DNA of 6,168 nt, taken from contig PMMY01000140.1 in NCBI GenBank assembly GCA_003162655.1, forward strand, positions 1-6,168, read 5' to 3'. The position numbers and the translations under genes were made by a program. Numbering within the stretch: the first letter of the stretch is position 1; every line of letters starts with the position of its first letter. The notes under the pieces were generated by a model that was given only the letters and a program-made list of their open reading frames with translations, was not told where the DNA came from and did not search any database. Source of the stretch: Methanobacterium sp. (GTDB lineage: Archaea > Methanobacteriota > Methanobacteria > Methanobacteriales > Methanobacteriaceae). Shown here piece after piece: positions 1 through 5,268 of this stretch.

Positions 1-373
1 CATAATATTTGGTCTTCAATATCTTTCCTGAAACAGGAGCCCTCTGTACATGGACATCAAAAGGTGACATAAAAGTGCTTATGAGAATTCCCTTTTCACC
101 ATCATTTAATATATGTTTCATAACCGGATCGTCTTTCGAATTAACAATTTTCAAACAGTCTATTTTACCCTTCAGTATCTTACCATCAGCAGGTGCTACG
201 ACAACCCCCACATCAGCGGGAATATTCCTATTAGGATCCCTGAAAAACTGCATAATAAATGCAATTGCCGATAATATGATAAAAGTGATGAAGAAATATC
301 CTAAAAGAAATGGTAACACAGCTATAGTTAATAATATTCCAATTTTTTTTAAAGTTACTCCCCTAACAAACAC
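1..373 (-). CDS. asd: Archaetidylserine decarboxylase proenzyme, N-terminal part (runs off left edge)
   Basis: The minus-strand frame gives 124 residues that match the start of the phosphatidylserine decarboxylase family. Enzymes of this family in methanogens convert archaetidylserine to archaetidylethanolamine, a polar membrane lipid. Residues about 11-41 are strongly hydrophobic (one long or two short membrane segments). Then come FFRDPNRNIP (43-52), APADGKI (60-66) and FMSPFDVHVQRAPVSGK (101-117). By family analogy D63 and H108 belong to the catalytic Asp-His-Ser set. The self-cleaving serine, which becomes the pyruvoyl cofactor, lies beyond the left edge. I chose the GTG at 373-371 because AGGGGA stands 7 nt before it and no ATG or TTG occurs between it and the upstream stop. 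It is divergent from the mreB operon. A gene for bacterial-type lipid is unlikely given the archaeal neighbours, but substrate is inferred. Family call is firm; completeness outside the window is unknown. Confidence 0.88.
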   Translation of the reverse strand, partial: MFVRGVTLKKIGILLTIAVLPFLLGYFFITFIILSAIAFIMQFFRDPNRNIPADVGVVVAPADGKILKGKIDCLKIVNSKDDPVMKHILNDGEKGILISTFMSPFDVHVQRAPVSGKILKTKYY

Positions 374-418
374 TACGATGTCCCCTTTAATAATAACTTT
401 GATAATTTTAATAATAAT

Positions 419-426
419 TTTATAAA
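419..426 (-). promoter_or_regulatory. TATA box of asd
   Basis: TTTATAAA lies about 46 bp upstream of the GTG start. A start of transcription about 25 bp downstream (near 397) would leave a leader of about 24 nt, long enough to carry the AGGGGA SD at 381-386. The box is itself a palindrome, so direction is assigned from the gene it faces. Confidence 0.45.
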
Positions 427-884
427 CTTTTATCTTAAAATCTAATCAAATAATGTAATCCTATTAAATTTACTATCTATTAAATATCATTATTCGTGAA
501 AAGTAAGATTTGATAAATTTTGGGAATATTTAAGTTTAATATAGAGAGTTATGGGTCAGATTAATCATATTATATCCGTTGATATCAGATATTATCTAAA
601 ACTTTATATATAGTAATATTGAAAGTGTTAAAATCAATACTAGAATTGTTATAATAATAATAATTTAATAATATTTTTAAACAACATTATGCAAAATTTT
701 TGTATTCTCAAAATCTTTTTAACAATTTTTTTTATAATTAAAAGAAAATAAAATATATCTTTATTAAAATTTTGAGGACAATTATATACTAATAACAGAT
801 TTAAAGAGAGATAATCAATTATTCCTAAAAAAATTCTCATGAAAGTTTAATTAATAGATTGTTATAATTAGGATAAATTGTATA
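427..884. other. Very AT-rich divergent intergenic region without a convincing gene
   Basis: This gap between asd and the mreB operon is far richer in A and T than the flanking genes. It contains a 9-bp direct repeat CTATTAAAT (461-469 and 477-485), a palindrome cluster near 570-597, an orphan TATTA-type box at 603-610, a run of TAA triplets around 649-670 and T tracts at 716-720 and 726-733. The longest open frame (minus, 649-840, 63 codons) is Leu/Ile/Lys/Asn-rich with no SD, as expected from chance in AT-rich DNA. I see no GC-rich island that would suggest a stable RNA. Confidence 0.6.
603..610 (+). promoter_or_regulatory. Orphan TTTATATA box
   Basis: The sequence is a perfect match to the archaeal box A consensus TTTATATA, inside CTTTATATATAG. 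Transcription would begin near 632, but no gene starts there. The overlapping minus-strand reading (TATATAAAG) is also TATA-like, so direction is ambiguous. It could serve a distal start of the mreB operon, a small RNA, or be a chance match in AT-rich DNA. Confidence 0.3.
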
Positions 885-886
885 GG

Positions 887-894
887 TATATAAA
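887..894 (+). promoter_or_regulatory. TATA box, probable promoter of the 1020-1649 / mreB operon
   Basis: TATATAAA within GGTATATAAAG is the best-formed TATA element on the gene-proximal side of the gap. A transcription start about 25 bp downstream would fall near 912-918 and give an unusually long leader of roughly 100 nt before the ATG at 1020. A second, poorer AT-rich stretch at about 949-965 could give a shorter leader. Confidence 0.45.
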
Positions 895-1019
895 GCTAAG
901 AAGTAAAACACATGATGTATATTGATAATTTTAGATTGAAACAGATTAACATATTTTTTAAATTGAAAATTTCATACCCTAAATGATTAGTGAACATTTC
1001 CACAACAGGCGTGGTAAAA

Positions 1020-1649
1020 ATGATAGAGAATAAGATAAAAACCTTGAGACAAGCTGCAAAGGTTTCAACAATGCAGGAATCCGATCAAATATGGTGTGTA
1101 ATAGCCGGGAACGAAGAGATGGTTAATAACATCGCATACGCAGCTATAACTGACAAGGAAAGGGTTAAAATTCTTTGCAGAGAGCATATAACAAGCAAAG
1201 AATCATTTGTAACCAAAAAATTTGATTTCATTATGTTACATGGAGACATTAACAAAATAAGAGACTTGAGCTTGATGTGCAAGGATAATGGTGGAGCTTA
1301 TCTCAAAATAGCACCATATTACGTGTTGAATGAACCGAATTTGATGTTAACTGTAGGCCCTGAGAACTCCATAAAAAAATTCATGGGAGACTGTGAAAAG
1401 TCTAGATTAAAACTAACATACCTTATAGAAGATAAAACAACTGGATTTATTGAAACGGATGTTTACATAACTACCATGTTACCTGAATTTGTAAGAAACA
1501 CAATCGACCCCTTGTTTAAAATGGCCGATGTTGCATTGTCAACAGTTTTAATATCAGCTGAAGAGGAACTTATACCAAAAATTAAGGAAATTGCCAAGGT
1601 TAATAAAATATTTGTAATAGAATTTAATAAAATTTTGAAGGAGGAATGA
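1020..1649 (+). CDS. Uncharacterised soluble protein coupled to mreB
   Basis: I do not recognise this 209-residue protein. It has no signal peptide, no membrane segment and no Cys or His pattern suggesting metal binding. By eye it alternates strands and helices: a basic N-terminal helix (about 1-20), then IWCVIAG / NNIAYAAIT / VKILC (about 24-52), FDFIMLHGD (about 67-75), LMLTVGP / FMGDCEKSRL (about 109-130) and a C-terminal alpha/beta stretch ending VIEFNKIL. That is compatible with an alpha/beta fold, possibly two related halves, but this is inference. The TGA stop is 1 bp before the mreB ATG and the last codons contain the mreB SD, so the two are almost certainly co-transcribed and translationally coupled. 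Start is uncertain: ATG 1020 sits 4 nt after GTGGT, while an in-frame GTG at 990 would add 10 residues but has no SD. Base use resembles the neighbours. Confidence 0.85.
   Translation: MIENKIKTLRQAAKVSTMQESDQIWCVIAGNEEMVNNIAYAAITDKERVKILCREHITSKESFVTKKFDFIMLHGDINKIRDLSLMCKDNGGAYLKIAPYYVLNEPNLMLTVGPENSIKKFMGDCEKSRLKLTYLIEDKTTGFIETDVYITTMLPEFVRNTIDPLFKMADVALSTVLISAEEELIPKIKEIAKVNKIFVIEFNKILKEE
1638..1645 (+). promoter_or_regulatory. Strong Shine-Dalgarno of mreB inside the upstream gene
   Basis: AAGGAGGA ends 5 nt before the mreB ATG and overlaps the last codons and stop region of the preceding gene. It is the strongest ribosome binding site in the window. The arrangement lets a ribosome terminating at 1649 restart at 1651. 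Confidence 0.85.
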
Positions 1650-1650
1650 A

Positions 1651-2724
1651 ATGTTCGATTTTCTAAAGAAAAATGATGAAGTAGATGTTAAGAAAAAGGC
1701 TTTGACAGATACGTTGGGGATAGACTTAGGAACCCTTAACACCGTAGTTGCCAAACCATCAGGAGATAAATTCGACTTATACAAAATTCCATCTGTAGTT
1801 GCAGTTAAAAAAGAGGATTCATCCTATGTACTGGCTGTAGGTGAAGAAGCAAAAGCTATGCTTGGAAGAACACCTGAAGATATTGTAGCAGTAAGACCAC
1901 TCAGAAAAGGAGTTATAGAAAGTATAGCCCAAGCAGAAGCACTTTTAGTCTATGCCATTGACAAGGGTTCAGGAGAAAAAACAGACACCATAGACAGGAT
2001 AGTCATAGGTATACCTGGAGATGCATCTGAAGTTGAAAAAAGAGCTGTTGAAGAAATAGGTATCAAAGCTGGTGCAAGCTACGTATTGGTTATTAGCGAA
2101 GGACTTTCAGCAGCCATAGGGGCAGGTCTTCCTATAGCAGAAGCAGCAGGAACCATGATAATCGATATTGGTGCTGGATCAAGTGATATTGTTGTAATAT
2201 CTTTAGGTGGAATTACGGACATCGAAACCATAAGAGATGGTGGAGATGACATTGACAAAAACATAGTCGAAAAAGTTAAAGAACTCTACAGCGTTGAAAT
2301 AGGAATACACGAAGCAGAAAAAGCCAAAATAGCCGTAGGAATGGTACATTCAGATGCAGACGTTGAGAATCTATCAACAACAGCAATTGGAAAATCCATG
2401 GAAACAAACAAACCTAAACAAGTCGAATTAGATTCAAAATTAGTGGCTGATGCGGCAGAACCAATAGTAGTAAGGCTTATTGAAGCACTTTCAATGGTTC
2501 TTGAGAGAATGTCTCCCGAACTCATATCCGGTGTATACAACAAAACAGTAGTTGTTGGTGGTACATCCCAGCTTAGAGGGTTGAAAGATAGGATATATGA
2601 AGAAGTAGGAGTTCCAGTAGAAATATCGGATGATCCAATGACAGTTGTGGCTAAAGGAGCAGCAATAGTGGCTGCAGAACCTAGGGCACTTGAACCTGAA
2701 GTACGTTTAAAAGCTATGAAATAA
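1651..2724 (+). CDS. mreB: MreB-type actin homologue (rod shape protein)
   Basis: This 357-residue protein belongs to the MreB branch of the actin/Hsp70 ATPases, which in bacteria polymerise beneath the membrane and guide wall growth. It shows GIDLGTLNTVV (phosphate 1, 23-33), IPSVVAV (46-52), AVGEEAKAMLGRTPEDIVAVRP (62-83), E150 in ISEGLSAAIGAG (equivalent to the catalytic Glu of the bacterial EEPMAAAIG motif), DIGAGSSDIVVISLGG (phosphate 2, 172-187), GGDDID (197-202), ERMSPEL (285-291), VVGGTSQLRGL (adenosine, 301-311) and DDPMTVVAKGAA (327-338). Length is close to bacterial MreB (about 345). No DnaK substrate domain is present. The N-terminal MFDFLKK could be a short amphipathic anchor. 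The membrane-inserting loop of bacterial MreB is hydrophilic here (106-116). Distribution in Methanobacteriales suggests a role with pseudomurein wall or cell shape, but that is inferred. A strong SD fixes the start. Confidence 0.93.
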   Translation: MFDFLKKNDEVDVKKKALTDTLGIDLGTLNTVVAKPSGDKFDLYKIPSVVAVKKEDSSYVLAVGEEAKAMLGRTPEDIVAVRPLRKGVIESIAQAEALLVYAIDKGSGEKTDTIDRIVIGIPGDASEVEKRAVEEIGIKAGASYVLVISEGLSAAIGAGLPIAEAAGTMIIDIGAGSSDIVVISLGGITDIETIRDGGDDIDKNIVEKVKELYSVEIGIHEAEKAKIAVGMVHSDADVENLSTTAIGKSMETNKPKQVELDSKLVADAAEPIVVRLIEALSMVLERMSPELISGVYNKTVVVGGTSQLRGLKDRIYEEVGVPVEISDDPMTVVAKGAAIVAAEPRALEPEVRLKAMK

Positions 2725-2726
2725 TT

Positions 2727-2750
2727 CCTTTTTTCCTTTTAAATTTTTTT
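2727..2750 (+). terminator. T-rich terminator after mreB
   Basis: Two or three successive T tracts (six, four and seven Ts separated by CC and AAA) begin 2 bp after the mreB stop. Oligo-T tracts without a hairpin are typical intrinsic terminators of euryarchaeal RNA polymerase. It would separate the mreB operon from rnhB. Confidence 0.6.
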
Positions 2751-2825
2751 CTGAAATTTATTATAAAAATAATATTCTGATAACAGGTGTTCAAATTTTT
2801 TTCCAACCTTAATAAAATTATTAAT

Positions 2826-2835
2826 CTTATAAAAT
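2826..2835 (+). promoter_or_regulatory. Possible TATA box of rnhB
   Basis: CTTATAAAAT lies about 67 bp before the preferred rnhB start. A transcript starting about 25 bp downstream, near 2856, would have a leader of about 40 nt. A second candidate, TTATAAAAATA around 2761-2771, would instead include the in-frame upstream extension from 2787. Confidence 0.35.
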
Positions 2836-2897
2836 TAAAGCTTAAATTGTTTATCATGGAGAATAAAAGTTCAATATTTTTTAGGAAAAATTATAAT

Positions 2898-3506
2898 ATG
2901 AAACTAGTAGGAATAGACGAAGCAGGTAGAGGATCGGTTCTCGGACCCCTAGTTGTGTGTGGAGTTGCAGTTGAAGAGGAAAGATTGAGGTACCTTGAAA
3001 GACTCAAATTAAAAGATTCTAAGAAGATTTCTCCTAAGAGGAGAGTTGTTCTCTCTAGGAAAATAAAAAAAATTGCAGAATATCACCCAGTACATATAAG
3101 TGCAAGTGATATTGACCTTCTCAGATCAAAGGATGTAAACCTCAATGAAATCGAAAAAATCGCCATGAGAAAAATAATAGGTGATTCTAAACCAGACATG
3201 ACATTTATTGATTGTATAGATGTAAATCCTGAAAGGTTCAAAAATGAAATCGAAAAATTCCAGGACAATCTCAAAGTAGTTGCCGAACACGGGGCAGATG
3301 ATAAGTATGCTATAGTTTCAGCGGCATCAATAGTTGCTAAGGTTGAAAGAGACATGGCAATTCATAAGTTAAGAAAGGAATTCAGTGATATTGGTTCTGG
3401 TTATCCTAGTGATCCTAAAACCATCTTATTTTTAAAAAACACACCATATAATGATTTGCCAGACTTTGTAAGAAAATCATGGTCCACTGTTGAAAGAACA
3501 AAGTAA
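2898..3506 (+). CDS. rnhB: Ribonuclease HII
   Basis: RNase HII cuts RNA in RNA-DNA hybrids and at single ribonucleotides embedded in DNA, in the cytoplasm. From ATG 2898 the product is 202 residues, a normal length for archaeal members. It shows VGIDEAGRGSVLGP (4-17), KDSKKISPKRR (39-49), FIDCID (103-108), HGADDKYAIVSAASIVAKVERD (131-152) and GSGYPSDPKT (167-176). The catalytic acidic set is D7, E8, D105 and D134 (or the adjacent D135). The GRG motif and Y169 are those used to read the RNA-DNA junction. A Ser at position 13 replaces the Pro usual after GRG. The frame remains open upstream to GTG 2787, with another in-frame ATG at 2856. I prefer 2898 because family members begin two or three residues before the IDEAGRG motif, although its SD (AGGA at 2883-2886) is weak and distant. 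It seems to be a separate unit, after a terminator. Confidence 0.93.
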   Translation: MKLVGIDEAGRGSVLGPLVVCGVAVEEERLRYLERLKLKDSKKISPKRRVVLSRKIKKIAEYHPVHISASDIDLLRSKDVNLNEIEKIAMRKIIGDSKPDMTFIDCIDVNPERFKNEIEKFQDNLKVVAEHGADDKYAIVSAASIVAKVERDMAIHKLRKEFSDIGSGYPSDPKTILFLKNTPYNDLPDFVRKSWSTVERTK

Positions 3507-3744
3507 TAATATGAATATACGAGTTTTTACAATTCCAATGAACCAAAAAGAAATCTTCAGATGAAAAAATAATAATCAAAGGAAAGAACTAATTGATTAC
3601 AACATTAGAAATATCGCCATAGTCAGGCCTTAAGAGCACAAAAGTAATCCATAAAAAAATAATTTTAAATTATGTAAACCCAGAAAGATCATTAGTATTA
3701 ATCCTTGAAATTATTATAATGTAAAATTGTCGTCCAAAAAAAAT
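3507..3744. other. Gap between rnhB and purO
   Basis: About 240 bp with no gene I can support. A run of five Ts at 3524-3528 may help end rnhB transcription. On the minus strand a short frame around 3600-3650 reads LRPDYGDISN followed soon by a stop. This is less AT-skewed than its surroundings and may be a gene remnant or chance. The right end holds the probable purO promoter. Confidence 0.4.
3710..3721 (+). promoter_or_regulatory. Possible TATA box of the purO-cofE-cofD unit
   Basis: ATTATTATAATG is a moderate TATA-like element. Transcription about 25 bp downstream would start near 3741, leaving a leader of about 17 nt that carries the GAAGGTGA SD before the TTG at 3758. The match to TTTATATA is imperfect. 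Confidence 0.35.
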
Positions 3745-3752
3745 GAAGGTGA
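3745..3752 (+). promoter_or_regulatory. Shine-Dalgarno deciding a TTG start for purO
   Basis: GAAGGTGA matches the archaeal 16S 3' end (GGTGA core) and sits 5 nt before TTG 3758. It overlaps the alternative ATG at 3743, which argues against that codon being the start. Confidence 0.7.
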
Positions 3753-3757
3753 ATAAC

Positions 3758-4360
3758 TTGTATCTTGGAAGAATATTAGCAGTAGGAAGTACAGAATCTG
3801 GAAAATTTGTTGCATACAGAGTATCTAGCCGTTCTTTTCCAAATAGAATAGCAAAACCATTTGATGACAGGGTTTCAATTGTTCCAACAGAGGGAAACGA
3901 AAAAGACGTATTTAAAAATCCTTACATAGCCTACAACTCCATCAAGATTGTAAAGGATATTGCTGTGGTTTCAAATGGATCCCATACAGATGTAATAGCG
4001 GACAAAATAGAAACAGGAATGAATATAAGGGATGCTATATCATTATCATTACTTTCAATGGATTATGAGAAAGATGATTTTAACACTCCACGTATTGCTG
4101 GTGCAACAACCATTGAAGGTGATTCTTATATTGGAATTGTAACACACGAAGATCTGATAGTAGAAAAGGTTCAAAATGGAAAATGTACCTACATATCAAC
4201 ATATGAATACACCCGACCTCAGATTGTGGATTTCCGAGCTTCAAATGCCAAGGAAGCTGCGATGTTCATAATGAACCAGGGTAAATTTAAAGAATTCACC
4301 AACCCCGTAACATCGGCGGCTGCCTTTGGAATAGATAAATGGGAGATAAGTTCAGTATAA
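3758..4360 (+). CDS. purO: Archaeal IMP cyclohydrolase
   Basis: PurO closes the ring of FAICAR to give IMP, the last step of purine synthesis in archaea that lack the bacterial PurH cyclohydrolase. The product is 200 residues, the usual size, and carries the family N-terminus YLGRILAVG (2-10), [11 protein letters not shown] (20-30), VSNGSHTD (71-78), [16 protein letters not shown] (100-115) and [16 protein letters not shown] (181-196). The family has an Ntn-hydrolase-like fold but needs no self-cleavage. I start it at TTG 3758 because GAAGGTGA (3745-3752) is an excellent SD with 5-nt spacing, and because known members begin at or near YLGR. An in-frame ATG at 3743 would add five residues, but it overlaps that SD and has none of its own. 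It is followed by cofE after 66 bp in the same direction, so co-transcription is likely. Confidence 0.93.
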   Translation: MYLGRILAVGSTESGKFVAYRVSSRSFPNRIAKPFDDRVSIVPTEGNEKDVFKNPYIAYNSIKIVKDIAVVSNGSHTDVIADKIETGMNIRDAISLSLLSMDYEKDDFNTPRIAGATTIEGDSYIGIVTHEDLIVEKVQNGKCTYISTYEYTRPQIVDFRASNAKEAAMFIMNQGKFKEFTNPVTSAAAFGIDKWEISSV

Positions 4361-4426
4361 TACTCCAATAATAAAAATCCAATATTTCTAATTATCATTA
4401 ATAATTATTAAATAACAGGTGCTTAA

Positions 4427-5188
4427 ATGTGTGTTAAGCTCATAGGTATCCAAAAGATTCCACTTATAAAAGAAGGAGACAACCTTGCAGAAATAATAGT
4501 TAATGCTGCAGATTCAGAAGATATAAAAATTTGCAGTGAAGATATTTTAGTAATAGCTGAAACTGCAGTTGCAAAATCAGAAGGCACTGTAGTACATCTT
4601 AAATCATTAGAACCAAGTAAACTTGCTGTTGAACTTTCAGAGAAAACAGGCAAAGATTGCAAGCTTGTTGAGTTTATTATTAATGAATCAGCCGAGATAA
4701 TTAAGGTTGGGCCAGATTTCATAATTTCCGAAAGCAAACATGGTTTTGTATGTGCTAATGCAGGTATAGATGAATCTAATGTAGAAAATGGAATGGCTAC
4801 ACCAATTCCATTAGATCCAGATAAAAGTGCAAACAACATCAGAAAAAAAATAGAAAATACCACAGGAAAACGGATTGCTGTTATAATATCAGACACACAA
4901 GGGCGTGCATTTAGAGAAGGTGCAGTAGGTGTTGCTATTGGAATATCCGGAATTGAATCATTATGGAATCGGCAAGGTGAAACCGACCTTTATGGAAGAG
5001 AACTTCAAACCACCAATATAGCAGTTGCAGATGAACTGGCATCAGCAGCTTCGATAGTCATGGGACAGGCAGATGAAGGAATTCCAGTGGTTATAGTTAG
5101 AGGAGTTGGTTACTTCAATAAATTGAGAAACAATCATGCAAGTATAAAACCACTTATCCGTCCCAAAAAATACGATGTATTCAGATAG
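4427..5188 (+). CDS. cofE: Coenzyme F420-0:gamma-glutamate ligase
   Basis: CofE adds glutamates, first through gamma linkage, to F420-0 using GTP and divalent metal, producing the mature F420 redox carrier used in methanogenesis. The 253-residue length fits archaeal single-domain CofE (about 250), without the nitroreductase domain fused in actinobacterial FbiB. Visible motifs are [14 protein letters not shown] (11-24), [15 protein letters not shown] (39-53), [15 protein letters not shown] (105-119), [20 protein letters not shown] (153-172), [10 protein letters not shown] (187-196) and [26 protein letters not shown] (201-226). By analogy with the Archaeoglobus enzyme, D115, D156, T157 and E217 are likely metal or GTP ligands. 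ATG 4427 follows AGGTG (4417-4421) with 5-nt spacing. It lies between purO and cofD in the same direction and acts on the product of cofD. I see no missing key residue. Confidence 0.95.
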   Translation: MCVKLIGIQKIPLIKEGDNLAEIIVNAADSEDIKICSEDILVIAETAVAKSEGTVVHLKSLEPSKLAVELSEKTGKDCKLVEFIINESAEIIKVGPDFIISESKHGFVCANAGIDESNVENGMATPIPLDPDKSANNIRKKIENTTGKRIAVIISDTQGRAFREGAVGVAIGISGIESLWNRQGETDLYGRELQTTNIAVADELASAASIVMGQADEGIPVVIVRGVGYFNKLRNNHASIKPLIRPKKYDVFR

Positions 5189-5268
5189 AAATTAAGATCA
5201 TATTTCTGACTAATATAAGTTAGAAAAATTCACTAAAAAAAATCAGCAGATAAAGAAAGATTGATCCA
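5189..5268. other. cofE-cofD spacer with weak palindrome
   Basis: An 80-bp AT-rich spacer. CTAATATAAGTTAG (about 5210-5223) can pair CTAA with TTAG but the stem is only 4 bp. The segment AATATAAG could be a weak TATA element for cofD. No strong T tract interrupts the unit, so read-through from cofE is likely. Confidence 0.3.

Noticed and set aside
9..425. 138-codon open frame on the plus strand
   Set aside because: It lies antisense to the asd frame, whose family motifs (FFRDPNRNIP, APADGKI, DVHV.R) are unmistakable. The plus reading is a low-complexity shadow with no SD.
649..670. TAA triplet run as a repeat array
   Set aside because: It is short and imperfect, ordinary simple sequence in an AT-rich gap; nothing resembles CRISPR spacing.
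774..800. SD-like GAGGA at 774-778 on the plus strand
   Set aside because: No ATG, GTG or TTG follows at a workable distance, and downstream frames close quickly.
649..840. 63-codon minus-strand open frame in the AT-rich gap
   Set aside because: Composition is nearly all Leu, Ile, Lys, Phe and Asn, as random AT-rich DNA gives. There is no SD before its ATG and no recognisable motif.
1651..2724. Calling the actin-like gene DnaK/Hsp70
   Set aside because: Length is only 357 residues, with no substrate-binding domain, and the motif order and wording (AVGEEAK.MLGRTP, GAGLPI, GGDDID) follow MreB.
4423..4896. 157-codon minus-strand frame opposite cofE
   Set aside because: The plus strand carries complete CofE motifs over the same bases; the reverse frame is Ser/Ile-rich without an SD.
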